From: Spirochaetia bacterium UBA2205
GTDB lineage: Bacteria > Spirochaetota > UBA4802 > UB4802
Assembly: GCA_002328585.1 (NCBI GenBank)
Contig: DCUV01000032.1
Coordinates: 198,277-262,276 of the forward strand
Length of the DNA: 64,000 nt
Reading direction: 5' to 3'
The notes under the pieces are model-generated. The model was not told where the DNA came from. It did not search any database and saw only the letters and a program-made list of their open reading frames with translations. This document shows, one piece after another, positions 17,129 through 26,264 of this stretch; the first letter of the stretch is position 1; each line of letters opens with the position of its first letter. The translations under genes and the position numbers were made by a program.

Positions 17129-18121
17129 ATGAACAATACTGAAAAACCTCTTATAACAATAAGCTTTAACTTAAATGCTGAAGAAAAAGATCATATAGAG
17201 TCTGTTCTGTCTCCCATTGCAAGAATTATTTATATAAAAAACCTCAACGCTGATGACCGCGCAAAATTGTTGCAAACATCCCATGTTGTACTGGCATGGG
17301 CACCACACACTGAGTTTTCGCCAACTGAAATTACCTTGCTGGAAAAAGTAAAGTTTATGCAACTTTTGTCTGCTGGCGCTGATCATCTTGACTTCAGCCG
17401 TCTGCCGGCAAACCTGACAGTGGCAAGCAATGTAGGTGCCTATGCCCAACCAATGGCCGAACACGTTCTTGCTATGGTGCTGGCTTTGGCCAAGCGGCTC
17501 TACACCCATCATGAAAAGTTAAAGCAAGGAATCTTTGACCAATTTTCTGAAAACAAGTCATTGTCCGGCACTACCGCAGCTATACTGGGTTTTGGTGGGA
17601 TTGGTAGAGAGGTGGCAAGGCTTTTCAAGCCTTTTAACATGCATATCCTTGCCATTAACCGTAGTGGCAAAAGTCCTGATCCGGCTGAATTTTTAGGAAC
17701 ACCCGCTGATATGGATAAGGTATTACCACTTGCCGACATCATTGTCATCACATTGCCCTTAAACCGTGCAACGCGAGGGCTTATTGGCGAGCATGAATTT
17801 AAACTCATGAAGCCAGATGCAGTATTGGTCAACGTAGGCCGCGGGGAAATCATAGACGAAGAAGCGTTTTACCATCACCTTAAAAATACTCCAACCTTTA
17901 TGGCCGGGATTGATGCATGGTGGACTGAACCGTTTCGACATGGTCATTTTGAGATGAAGTATCCCTTCCTTGATCTGCCAAATGTGCTTGGAACACCTCA
18001 TAACTCAGCACTTGTGCATGGTGCGCTTGCTTCAGCAGCACAAAAGGCTGCGGAAAATATCAGGCGATTTTTGCTATCAGAACCAATTACCGGTCTTGTA
18101 CAACCGGAAGACTATGTATAG
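17129..18121 (+). CDS. D-isomer-specific 2-hydroxyacid dehydrogenase
   Basis: The 330-residue NAD(P)-dependent dehydrogenase has the two-domain layout. The Rossmann motif is LGFGGIGREVARLFKPF (about residues 153-169). The catalytic Arg lies in NVGRGEIIDEEA (about 236), and the His in GTPHNSA near residue 293. A Glu is expected in the DAWWTEP segment. It would reduce a 2-keto acid or oxidise a D-2-hydroxy acid; the substrate is not evident. It sits 36 nt after the aldo/keto reductase behind an AAGGAGG site, so the two probably share a transcript. Confidence 0.9.
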   Translation: MNNTEKPLITISFNLNAEEKDHIESVLSPIARIIYIKNLNADDRAKLLQTSHVVLAWAPHTEFSPTEITLLEKVKFMQLLSAGADHLDFSRLPANLTVASNVGAYAQPMAEHVLAMVLALAKRLYTHHEKLKQGIFDQFSENKSLSGTTAAILGFGGIGREVARLFKPFNMHILAINRSGKSPDPAEFLGTPADMDKVLPLADIIVITLPLNRATRGLIGEHEFKLMKPDAVLVNVGRGEIIDEEAFYHHLKNTPTFMAGIDAWWTEPFRHGHFEMKYPFLDLPNVLGTPHNSALVHGALASAAQKAAENIRRFLLSEPITGLVQPEDYV

Positions 18122-18522
18122 GCGGTATTGACGGTAAAATGTGAACCGACATGAAGTAATACAATAATACAACCACATTTCAAGATTAGAAACATCCCTG
18201 TATAGACTCAGGATTGATAGATTGGCGTATCAACTCTATGATTTAACCATAGATGAGATACCAATTATTGAGAGGGAAAGAATACCGTATATGCCAATTG
18301 TGATGCATTGCATGTAATACATTATTAAAGATTGTTATATAGTGTATGTTTTAGTGAATGGTATTGTTGTTGCGCTGTTGTATATACATTATCGTGCACG
18401 ATTGTACTATTGCGCGGACCAGGCTAAAACCTGTCTTTCCAATAAAAGCATCATTTTTTTATTGCTATATACTATTTAATGCTATACCATCCCACCATTA
18501 TTGCATTACAGGATAATTCATC
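18122..18522. other. Intergenic region, no recognised element
   Basis: About 400 bp lie between the dehydrogenase and the adenylate cyclase gene, both rightward. No tRNA, open frame or clear terminator was seen. The cyclase promoter must lie in the right part, but no good match could be chosen. Confidence 0.5.
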
Positions 18523-20580
18523 ATGAAAAATACAACTTTATTGTCAGTAACTATCGCCATGATTTTTTGTTGTTCTTATCTGGCATATAGCGCTGAGGCT
18601 ACCTATGATATGCGTACCCTAACATTGAATGCTACAACCACCCATGCCATTAAAGCGCAATGGCTTTTCTGGTGGGATGAGCTTGTTGACCCTATTGCAA
18701 TACAAAATGGTACAGCCCCGGTTCCAACCGATATCGTTATGATGCCCCAACACTGGACCGACTACAATCTCAATGGCACCATGCTCCCTGCAAAAGGATG
18801 TGCAACCTATGCGCTGAAGATACTCCTTCCTGATAATGCCATCTACGGGATTTATTTAGACCACATGGTCACAGCGTATCGATTGTACATCAACGGGGTG
18901 GAGGTTGCAAATAACGGGAAGGTGTCAAAGGATCTGTCAGCAATGCGTAATGAATGCAGGCACCATGCAATATATTTTACTCCAAAAAATAAAACTGCAT
19001 TGTGCGTGCTGCACATCAGTAACCGGGACTATCGCACCGCTGGCATGTGGCATCCTTTCATTATTGGCAAGGATAGGGCGATACTTGCACACTACAACAC
19101 TAAAGTTATAAGCGATCTTTTTTTGTTTGGTGCAATCCTCATCATTGGTTTATATAACATAGCATTGTTTCTTTTCCGAATTAGGGACAGGGCCCCGCTG
19201 TGGTTTGGGCTATTTTGTTTAACGGTATGTTCCCGCATTGTAGCTACCGGCAGCACAACCATTGCCAATATATTTCCTGGCTTTCCATGGGAGTTGCAAA
19301 TTAAAATGGAATTGAGTGTATTTTATTTAGGCAGTCTTTTCTTTGGACTTTTTTTCCATGAAATTTATCCCATGGAAATAAAGAAGAAACATCTGCAATT
19401 CTTCAACGGCATATTTATACTGCTTACAGTGCTGGCAATAACCACTCCGGTTTCATTTTTTAATAGGTTGGTACCTTATATGCAGATAGCAGTTATGGCA
19501 GGACTTTCATATATTCTTGGTTGTCTTATCATCGCAGCATTACGCAAACGTCAGCATATACACTATTTCCTTGCGGGGTTTGTGCTGTTTATGTTAACTG
19601 CCGTTAATGACATACTCTATGCAAAAAATATACTGCCAACCATGTATATTCTTCCTGTGGGATTGTTCATTTTTATATTTACCCAGGCTATTGCTATTGC
19701 CCGTATCTTTTCATTTTCTTTTTTGCAGGTTGAGCATCTTTCCGCACATCTTAGCGATCTCAACATATCGCTTGAACGCTTTGTTCCGCATGAATTTTTA
19801 TCATTTTTACAAAAACAGAGCATCCTTGATGTGCAGCTTGGCGACCAGACACTTGAAGACATTACCATACTCTTTGCTGATATTCGCTCTTTTACCACGT
19901 TATCCGAAAAAATGACTCCGGAGGAAACATTCAAATTTTTAAATTCGTACCTTAACCGTATCGGGCCAATTATACGCGGCCATAACGGTTTTATTGATAA
20001 ATACATAGGGGACGGTATCATGGCGCTTTTCCCGCAATCTCCACAAGACGCATTGAATGCGGCGATAGCCATGGTAAAACGTATCGCTGAATATAATAAC
20101 GAGCGTAAAACATACCAGCTTTCACCCATCAGTATTGGGATAGGTATTCACACCGGCAGTGCTATCTTAGGAATAATTGGCGAAACCATGCGTATTGAAA
20201 GCACCGTTATATCCGATACGGTAAACCTATCAAGCCGTATAGAGAGCTTAACAAAACATTTTCGCACCACTATACTTGTTTCAGGTGATGTATATGAACA
20301 GGTAAAAGACATCCCAGAATATAACTTCCGTTACATCAGCAAGGTTATAGTTAAGGGAAAATCCCAACCAACAAAGGTTTACGAGGTATTATCCATGTAT
20401 CCGGATGACGCAGTTGCGCTGTTTACATCTACCATGGAGCAATTCCAGAAGGCTATGTCCCTCTATAACAAAAAACATTACGCTGAAGCGCTTCACATCT
20501 TTAAAGAGGTTGCATTAAAAAATCCCCACGATATGATTACAAAAAATTTTATAGGGGACATGGAAGAAAAAAGGGAATAA
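18523..20580 (+). CDS. Membrane adenylate cyclase with 7TMR-DISM sensor and TPR tail
   Basis: The 685-residue protein has a signal peptide cleaved after AYSA (about 24), an extracytoplasmic beta-rich sensor (about 30-190) and seven transmembrane helices (about 200-410), together a 7TMR-DISM receptor. A short linker leads to a class III nucleotide cyclase domain (about 445-625). Catalytic features are present: metal-binding Asp in FADIRSF (about 453) and Asp in DKYIGDGIMALF (about 497), whose Lys with the Asp of ISDTVNLSSRIE fits an ATP rather than GTP substrate. A TPR-like pair of helices ends the protein. It probably converts an envelope signal into cAMP. Receptors of this type are common in Leptospira and relatives. 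Confidence 0.87.
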   Translation: MKNTTLLSVTIAMIFCCSYLAYSAEATYDMRTLTLNATTTHAIKAQWLFWWDELVDPIAIQNGTAPVPTDIVMMPQHWTDYNLNGTMLPAKGCATYALKILLPDNAIYGIYLDHMVTAYRLYINGVEVANNGKVSKDLSAMRNECRHHAIYFTPKNKTALCVLHISNRDYRTAGMWHPFIIGKDRAILAHYNTKVISDLFLFGAILIIGLYNIALFLFRIRDRAPLWFGLFCLTVCSRIVATGSTTIANIFPGFPWELQIKMELSVFYLGSLFFGLFFHEIYPMEIKKKHLQFFNGIFILLTVLAITTPVSFFNRLVPYMQIAVMAGLSYILGCLIIAALRKRQHIHYFLAGFVLFMLTAVNDILYAKNILPTMYILPVGLFIFIFTQAIAIARIFSFSFLQVEHLSAHLSDLNISLERFVPHEFLSFLQKQSILDVQLGDQTLEDITILFADIRSFTTLSEKMTPEETFKFLNSYLNRIGPIIRGHNGFIDKYIGDGIMALFPQSPQDALNAAIAMVKRIAEYNNERKTYQLSPISIGIGIHTGSAILGIIGETMRIESTVISDTVNLSSRIESLTKHFRTTILVSGDVYEQVKDIPEYNFRYISKVIVKGKSQPTKVYEVLSMYPDDAVALFTSTMEQFQKAMSLYNKKHYAEALHIFKEVALKNPHDMITKNFIGDMEEKRE

Positions 20581-20586
20581 GAAAAC

Positions 20587-20616
20587 ATTACAGGCAGGAT
20601 TTAACCTGCCTGTAAT
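20587..20616. terminator. Bidirectional terminator hairpin
   Basis: A perfect 12-bp stem, ATTACAGGCAGG (20587-20598) and CCTGCCTGTAAT (20605-20616), with a 6-nt loop, lies between the convergent cyclase and outer-membrane protein genes. The T-tract is weak on the plus side and slightly better on the minus side. Confidence 0.75.
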
Positions 20617-20654
20617 ATAATTTAAATCTATTAGCTCAAAAAATGCATACGTCA

Positions 20655-21248
20655 CTATATCCCCGTTGAGCGGGTGCGTGTGCCTATACCAACATACACA
20701 GCATAATCATAGTTGTTATCAATATCAGCAACATCTTCAAACTGATTTTTGGTAAGGTTCCAGCCAAACCGTGCCTGAACATCCAGATAAACAGCCTCGG
20801 CAATGGGAGCCATCCAGCCTGCAACAGCATTTACCCATAGGTCAACTTCTTTGTCAGGTTCATCAACACCCGAAGGTGTATCTGCGCTCATCATGTACCG
20901 GGCAGAAATTCCAGGCCCAATGTATAAACCGCCGGCAGCTAGAAATTTCAATGAAATCATTGGCGAAAGGTAATAAAAAACAAGGTCGCTATCATCGTCA
21001 TTTACCAAACGTGCCCATTCCAATGAAACTCCCAGCAACCAGCCACCCAAGTTCAGGTTATACTCACCTTCTATTGCTACACCATTATTTTCCAGATCAT
21101 CCATACCTGAAACATCAAATCCTACCGTATTCCACTGATAGCCTACACGTAAAAAAGCAACATCATCAGTTAGCTCCTGAGCCTGTAATCCAGTAGTCAT
21201 ACATGCCATGCATAAAGCCAGAATACACAACGACAATTTTTTAACCAT
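20655..21248 (-). CDS. Secreted outer-membrane beta-barrel protein (OmpA/OmpW-like size)
   Basis: The 197-residue protein has a clean signal peptide ending GLQAQE. It is then a series of alternating beta strands (VGYQWNTVGFDVSG, LGVSLEWARLV, GGLYIGPGISARYM) typical of a small eight-stranded outer-membrane barrel. The final residues are RTRSTGI rather than the usual aromatic, so the last strand may be shifted or the protein may be periplasmic. A GGAGG lies 7 nt before the ATG. A perfect 11-bp palindrome sits in the upstream region. No function can be assigned. Confidence 0.7.
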   Translation of the reverse strand: MVKKLSLCILALCMACMTTGLQAQELTDDVAFLRVGYQWNTVGFDVSGMDDLENNGVAIEGEYNLNLGGWLLGVSLEWARLVNDDDSDLVFYYLSPMISLKFLAAGGLYIGPGISARYMMSADTPSGVDEPDKEVDLWVNAVAGWMAPIAEAVYLDVQARFGWNLTKNQFEDVADIDNNYDYAVYVGIGTRTRSTGI

Positions 21249-21284
21249 TGAAAACCTCCTGAAATAATATAATCTTTACTCATC

Positions 21285-21309
21285 TTTGTTTTATGTATCA
21301 TAAAACAAA
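21285..21309. promoter_or_regulatory. Perfect palindrome upstream of barrel gene, possible operator
   Basis: Arms TTTGTTTTATG (21285-21295) and CATAAAACAAA (21299-21309) are exact inverted repeats around TAT. It lies 37-61 bp before the barrel protein's ATG, an ordinary place for a repressor operator or a 5' leader hairpin. The cognate regulator is unknown. Confidence 0.5.
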
Positions 21310-21509
21310 ATGCAATAATAGAGATTTCGCATTATAGCAATTAGAATATATGAAAATCAAGCCTTATTTTTATTCATGCACCTTTTTTTACCGGTACATT
21401 GGTCTTACTTATTTATGCTTATGGTATTAATGTTATTTTAGTAAATAGCCTATTTGCCATGCTTTTGATGAATGGTCATTGTTGATTAAAAAAAATTGGT
21501 TTTTATAAT

Positions 21510-21995
21510 CTATGGCTTACATCGGGTATATTTTCGTGGCAATCCCCAATAAAATCGGCAGCAATGAACACCTTCTTTAGTATCATATTCAAATAGGTAG
21601 CTTCTATTTATCTCGTAAACCAGATAGTTATCGGTATCCCCTTTCCTTTCTGCTTCAATTAAGTTATTTAAAAATTGTGCAAACTCATCCAGCACATTTT
21701 CAACACAAAACGCAATCGCCTTGGCAACACTCATTTTCCATATTTTTTTAACATCCAGTAAATACTCATACTCCTTAAATGCTAAATATAAATGCACCCT
21801 CTTCCATGGATTAAGCTTGTTCCTGCTTCTATACGAAATACCTTTAAACGCTTTTGCTGGTGCTTTTTCTTTTTTTGCGGCATAGATAAGAAGGTATACA
21901 ATACATGAGTGAAGAGGCATATTAAATTTATCTGCTAAACTATAAAGTGTGTTTAAATGTTCATACGAAATACAAGTAGTGGTTTCAAAATCCAT
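21510..21995 (-). CDS. Hypothetical protein with ribbon-helix-helix-like N-terminus
   Basis: The 161-residue protein is not one I recognise. Its first 45 residues (ISYEHLNTLYSLADKFNMP, then HSCIVYLLIYA) read like a strand followed by two helices. They resemble the shorter RHH-like protein encoded at 22481-22720, where SYELMKKVADGG and LSHCIEYATVLY align. The middle is basic (FKGISYRSRNKLNPWKR) and the C-terminus contains a CC pair and many aromatics. It may be a DNA-binding regulator with an added domain. No toxin partner is adjacent. Confidence 0.55.
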   Translation of the reverse strand: MDFETTTCISYEHLNTLYSLADKFNMPLHSCIVYLLIYAAKKEKAPAKAFKGISYRSRNKLNPWKRVHLYLAFKEYEYLLDVKKIWKMSVAKAIAFCVENVLDEFAQFLNNLIEAERKGDTDNYLVYEINRSYLFEYDTKEGVHCCRFYWGLPRKYTRCKP

Positions 21996-22109
21996 GGTAC
22001 AATCTCCTATATACTATAATTTTTCTATTTCATGATGGTAGACTATAAAATAACATCATATTATTCAACTATATTTTAATACTACATATTTTATTGGTGT
22101 ATTTATTAT

Positions 22110-22403
22110 TTACGCAATTGCATCAAAAAAAGTACCGGGAACTGTATACTGCATGTCTTTCTGTATAAATGCATTTTTTGTATACAGCGGCTCTTTATTG
22201 TCATTTATCTGTGAAAGTAAGCGAGCATGTTCATCCGGGGTTGGTTTTACATACTGTACATTATTTTCTAACCGCCGTGCGATGCCTTTGATTGGGGTAA
22301 TGCGCGTATCATCATATACAGGCCAAACCATCATTGTTGACTTTGGCTGTGATGAAACCGCCGATGGTAGTGAAAATAGCGATAATCCTTCAGATATCCT
22401 CAT
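22110..22403 (-). CDS. Small protein of unknown function
   Basis: The 97-residue protein has no membrane segment. It contains the phrases VYDDTRITPI and YTKNAFIQKD, and ends GTFFDAIA. The last part has the look of a conserved C-terminal signature ('YT..A......PG.FFD..A') that I associate with small uncharacterised proteins, but I cannot name the family. The start follows a weak site. It lies between the two RHH-like genes on the same strand. Coding is likely, because the frame is clean and composition matches the neighbours. Confidence 0.5.
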   Translation of the reverse strand: MRISEGLSLFSLPSAVSSQPKSTMMVWPVYDDTRITPIKGIARRLENNVQYVKPTPDEHARLLSQINDNKEPLYTKNAFIQKDMQYTVPGTFFDAIA

Positions 22404-22480
22404 GAAGCGATTATCGGCATAACAATATTAAAAATTAAGCCAATTATTTTACAAAGCTTCCCGTTTCATCAATGTTACCA

Positions 22481-22720
22481 TTAATCAACCATGCTATAGT
22501 TTCCTTGCATAATTTCCTTTAACCTTTGCTTCAACTTCCTAACAAGGATAGGGTCATGTACAACTTCATCCATTTCGTTATTGGAAACTGTTATTTCAGT
22601 ACTATACAATACTGTTGCATATTCAATGCAATGAGATAAAGTTTGTCTTCCACCATCTGCAACCTTCTTCATCAACTCATATGAGGTATCATCAATCCGC
22701 ACAGTAATATTTTTAGTCAA
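22481..22720 (-). CDS. Small ribbon-helix-helix-like protein
   Basis: The 79-residue product begins KNITVRIDDTSYELMKKVAD, a strand-helix pattern typical of CopG/MetJ-fold antitoxins and regulators. A second helix, TLSHCIEYATVLY, and an acidic C-terminal extension with HDPILVRKLKQRLKEIM follow. It could bind DNA as a dimer. No toxin gene (ParE, RelE, HicA or similar) is next to it. Similarity of the N-terminus to the 161-residue protein downstream suggests the two are paralogues. Confidence 0.55.
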   Translation of the reverse strand: MTKNITVRIDDTSYELMKKVADGGRQTLSHCIEYATVLYSTEITVSNNEMDEVVHDPILVRKLKQRLKEIMQGNYSMVD

Positions 22721-22792
22721 TTACCATCATCATTATTATTCATACCTATTCATCAAAACGACGATCATCAATACTGACGCACATCGTTTATT

Positions 22793-24601
22793 TTATTTGT
22801 TTTTATTAATAATTATCTCATAGTCCCTGCCGGCATTCCAGAAAATATACCCCTGTGTGCCGGTATCAGTACATGCCTGTATCTGCTTCTGTATATAGTC
22901 ATATCCCCAGCCCGGGGAAAGCATGTTAAACGCCTGCAGGTAAGGGCGCACTGTTGCCTTTGAATTGATATATGCCCTGCTAATACTTTCACGCACTATT
23001 GTATAATAACCCTCTGAGGTTATCTTCCCATTAAAAAATTTCCTCCCATAGTGCGACGGATACACCATAGGGCAGAGCACATCCACAATGCCTGTCATTG
23101 CCTCAATATCCTGCCCTAACCATTGACCAAATTCATACCATACAGTAAATCCATACACATCTGCTGATACAGGCACGGCAAGCGATGCTTTTGCTGTACG
23201 CAAAAAATCGGTAATGGCTTCATACTTATATATGCCGTTATCCGGTTTAAAGGTAAACACACATCTATTGACCGGGCCATCCGTAGGGAAGCGTACATAG
23301 TCAAACTGTATCTCATCAAAGCCTGCATCCTGTGCCTGCTGTGCAATCGCAATGGTATACCTGTGTACAAACTCGCTGTACGGATCAACCCAGTATTCTT
23401 TTGGATTTCCCTGCCATGCCTTTTTTGTTGCAGCATCAACAATTGCATACGTATGCTTAAAACCATTAAATAAATGCTTATCCTTAAAAACCACCATACG
23501 CCCTATTACCTGTATGCCATTGGCGTGACAATAATTGCACAGCTCATGTAAAGGCAGTGATGATTGCAAAGCACCTATCACACCTGCTGTTTCATTGTTT
23601 ATGCCATACACATTGCCATAATCATCTTTAATGTCAAACACCAGCGCGTTGCATCCTGAGCGTTTTGCATACCCCACACACTTTTTGATAGCCTGCCATG
23701 AGGTAGGCGTGGCGGCATATAATCCTCTAATGGAATCGTTTCTGGTTTTCGCTGCTTTTACAAAAATATAATGGGTGCCATCGGTCAATACGGCACAACA
23801 AAAGTTTTTTGGCGATAGTTCCTGATAAACAAATGTTCCGTTGTTATTTACAACCAGTTTATCACCATCAACTATCGCCCAGCCACCTTCGTAAAGAGAA
23901 CATCCATAGTAATGACCGCCATTCCCTGCAAACACCATCTTCCAGCCTGACGCACCGTATGAATATACCTGCGGTGTAAAATGTGTTGCCGCCCGTACCG
24001 GCGAGCCACCGGAAACATGCGCAATTGTTTCATAAAAGCCAATGCTGTCCGAATACATCTTCCTGGGCAAACCGCCGTTTACTGCAACAAACCTGTTTGC
24101 CGTATGACGGTATATGCCATTCCACGATGTTCCCACAACAAGCTGCCCGCCCTTTGCATAGAGCGCAGTAATACATGCATTGGCAGGAAGTCCTGCTAAT
24201 GGTATAACCTCCCAACGTTTGCCCGCATCACCTGATGTATACAGCGTGTATTTTGTTGCACAGTACATACGGGTGGGGTCATAGCCATCAACACAAAATG
24301 CTGATATGCTTCGATACTGATTACACGGTGAATGTATGGTGCGTGTATATGCGCTTGCAGGGGTTATATTTTCCCAGTAACTATCGCCACCATTATTTTT
24401 AAAAATACCATGCTGCGATGTTGTAAGGTATATGATTTTCCCATGAACCTGAATATCATTGATGGCAATGTTTGCTGATAATCCTTTACATTTTTCTTCA
24501 TGATAATATAAAAAGCCATTGTTTTGTACCAGCAATGGCTTCCATGAAGCATATACCGTTGAAGAAAAAACAAGAATAAGGCTAAGCGCTAAACTTTTCA
24601 T
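22793..24601 (-). CDS. Secreted DUF4015 (putative glycoside hydrolase) protein with propeller domain
   Basis: The 602-residue protein has a signal peptide (cleavage near VYAS). Its first 270 residues contain BNR/photosystem-assembly-like repeats (HGIFKNNGGDSYWENITP, LYTSGDAGKRWEVIP), which form a beta-propeller. From about 285 it is a TIM-barrel domain of the DUF4015 family: RGLYAATPTSW, NALVFDIKDDYG, IGRMVVFKD, DEIQFDYVRFPTDG, and VLCPMVYPSHY near the end. The conserved acidic residues in EIQFDYVRFP are candidate catalytic groups. The natural glycan is unknown. The start overlaps the upstream helicase gene by 20 bp. Confidence 0.85.
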   Translation of the reverse strand: MKSLALSLILVFSSTVYASWKPLLVQNNGFLYYHEEKCKGLSANIAINDIQVHGKIIYLTTSQHGIFKNNGGDSYWENITPASAYTRTIHSPCNQYRSISAFCVDGYDPTRMYCATKYTLYTSGDAGKRWEVIPLAGLPANACITALYAKGGQLVVGTSWNGIYRHTANRFVAVNGGLPRKMYSDSIGFYETIAHVSGGSPVRAATHFTPQVYSYGASGWKMVFAGNGGHYYGCSLYEGGWAIVDGDKLVVNNNGTFVYQELSPKNFCCAVLTDGTHYIFVKAAKTRNDSIRGLYAATPTSWQAIKKCVGYAKRSGCNALVFDIKDDYGNVYGINNETAGVIGALQSSLPLHELCNYCHANGIQVIGRMVVFKDKHLFNGFKHTYAIVDAATKKAWQGNPKEYWVDPYSEFVHRYTIAIAQQAQDAGFDEIQFDYVRFPTDGPVNRCVFTFKPDNGIYKYEAITDFLRTAKASLAVPVSADVYGFTVWYEFGQWLGQDIEAMTGIVDVLCPMVYPSHYGRKFFNGKITSEGYYTIVRESISRAYINSKATVRPYLQAFNMLSPGWGYDYIQKQIQACTDTGTQGYIFWNAGRDYEIIINKNK

Positions 24602-26264
24602 GGAACATGCTCTCGTTCATGATGATATAGGTGTATCCTTGCTCGGTTAAAAAAAGTTGGCGGTTATGAGCAAAATGTTCCTCAACCGTATGAGCGGTAA
24701 TGATTGAATAAAAGTAAGCGGTATTATCGCCTGGCTTTGGGCGCAAAATCCTCCCCAGCCGTTGTGCCTCTTCCTGCCTTGAACCAAATGTGCCTGACAC
24801 CTGAATGGCAACGTTTGCATCCGGCAGGTCAATAGAAAAATTTGCAACCTTTGATACAATGAGCCGCGTAATAGTACCATCTCTAAATTGTTTGTAGAGC
24901 TCTTCGCGCTCCTTTACCGGTGTACTTCCGGTTATGATAGGATAGTTAAAACGCTCTTTTATTATTTGCAACTGATCAATATATTGTCCAATAATCAATA
25001 TTCTGTCTTTGGGATGTGCGTTGAGGAGCCTTTCAATGTAGTATAGTTTTTTTTCGTTTTCTGATGCTATTCTAAATTTTTGCCTGTCGCCTGCCACGGT
25101 GTATTGATAGCGTATGCTTTCAGGCAGTTCAATGCGTATCTCGGAACAGATTGCCTTTGCAATCCAGTTGCATTCTTCCAGCATCTTCCATGGCATATCA
25201 AATTTTTTAGGCCCAATGAGGCTAAATACATCTGTCTCAAGTCCATCCTCGCGCACCAGTGTGGCGGTAAGCCCTAACCTGCGTTTTGATTGAATCTCGG
25301 CAGTCATCCTGAACACTGGAGCTGGCAGTAGATGTACCTCATCGTATACAATAAGCCCCCAGTTGTTTTCCGTAAACAGTTTAAAATGTTTAAATTCATC
25401 TTCTTTTTTTCGACGGTAGGTTAATATGTTATAGGTGGCGATAGTTACCGATTTTATATCCTTAACATCACCGGAATACTCACCAATCATGTCAGGTGGT
25501 AGTGTTGTCTTATCCAGCAGTTCATCAATCCACTGGCGCAATGCAACGGTGTTGGTTACAAGGATAAGCGTCTTTGTTTGATAGATATGCATGATGCCCA
25601 TCCCAACAATGGTTTTCCCCGCACCACAGGGAAGCACAACAACACCGCTTCCCCCTTCATCACTGCCATGCCTATAAAAGCTGTTTATTGCGTTTTGTTG
25701 ATAATCACGGATAACAAACGGACTACCACTTTGCGTAACCGTTCGCAATGCAAATGGACAGGGGTCACCATCAATATAGCCGGCTTTATCCTCAACAGGA
25801 AATCCTATTTTTATAAGAGCCTGTTTTATATGTCCACGACTGTATGGTTTTATTACCAGTTCATAGTCGGATAACTGGCTATCAATAAACTTTTGTATGG
25901 ATTTATGGGTAACTATCTCACGAATGATATGAGCATCATTACTTTGCAATATACAATTTTCATTGTGTTTTATTAATGTCAAAAGTCCATACCGCTGCAT
26001 CTGTTCTTTAATGGTGGTGACAACAATTGATGGTACATCATACCGGGAATACTGTGCAATTCGCTCAAGTATTTCTTTTGTAGTTAATCCCGATGATGCT
26101 GCATTCCACAGGGATAATGGTGTGATCCTGTATGTATGTATATGTTCAGGACTTTTTTCAAGTTCGGCAAATGGAAGAATAGCATCCCGCACCTCTTCAT
26201 ATAGCGGGTTGTCTACTTCCAGCAGCAGAGTATTATCACTCTGAACGATAAGTGGCTGTATCAT
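24582..26264 (-). CDS. XPB/Rad25-type DNA helicase
   Basis: The 560-residue SF2 helicase opens with the bacterial XPB N-terminal domain (PLIVQSDNTLLLEVDNP, SPEHIHTYRITPLSLWNAA). Walker A is PCGAGKT (212-218), the DEVH box is at 308-311, GLTAT at 331-335, and the XPB-specific RED motif is in LVREDG (338-340). Helicase C motifs follow, including FGSRQEEAQRLGRILRP. XPB unwinds DNA in repair and, in archaea, partners the nuclease Bax1; no Bax1-like gene is nearby. Both ends overlap neighbours, by 20 bp with the DUF4015 gene and 29 bp with the SRPBCC gene. Confidence 0.93.
   Translation of the reverse strand: MIQPLIVQSDNTLLLEVDNPLYEEVRDAILPFAELEKSPEHIHTYRITPLSLWNAASSGLTTKEILERIAQYSRYDVPSIVVTTIKEQMQRYGLLTLIKHNENCILQSNDAHIIREIVTHKSIQKFIDSQLSDYELVIKPYSRGHIKQALIKIGFPVEDKAGYIDGDPCPFALRTVTQSGSPFVIRDYQQNAINSFYRHGSDEGGSGVVVLPCGAGKTIVGMGIMHIYQTKTLILVTNTVALRQWIDELLDKTTLPPDMIGEYSGDVKDIKSVTIATYNILTYRRKKEDEFKHFKLFTENNWGLIVYDEVHLLPAPVFRMTAEIQSKRRLGLTATLVREDGLETDVFSLIGPKKFDMPWKMLEECNWIAKAICSEIRIELPESIRYQYTVAGDRQKFRIASENEKKLYYIERLLNAHPKDRILIIGQYIDQLQIIKERFNYPIITGSTPVKEREELYKQFRDGTITRLIVSKVANFSIDLPDANVAIQVSGTFGSRQEEAQRLGRILRPKPGDNTAYFYSIITAHTVEEHFAHNRQLFLTEQGYTYIIMNESMFHEKFSA

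Noticed and set aside
20587..20616. Hairpin after the cyclase as a regulator operator
   Set aside because: It lies between converging stop codons with no gene starting nearby; a terminator explains it better.
22110..22720. Toxin-antitoxin module with the small RHH-like protein as antitoxin
   Set aside because: No toxin-like partner overlaps or adjoins; the 97-residue neighbour has no RelE/ParE/HicA/VapC features.
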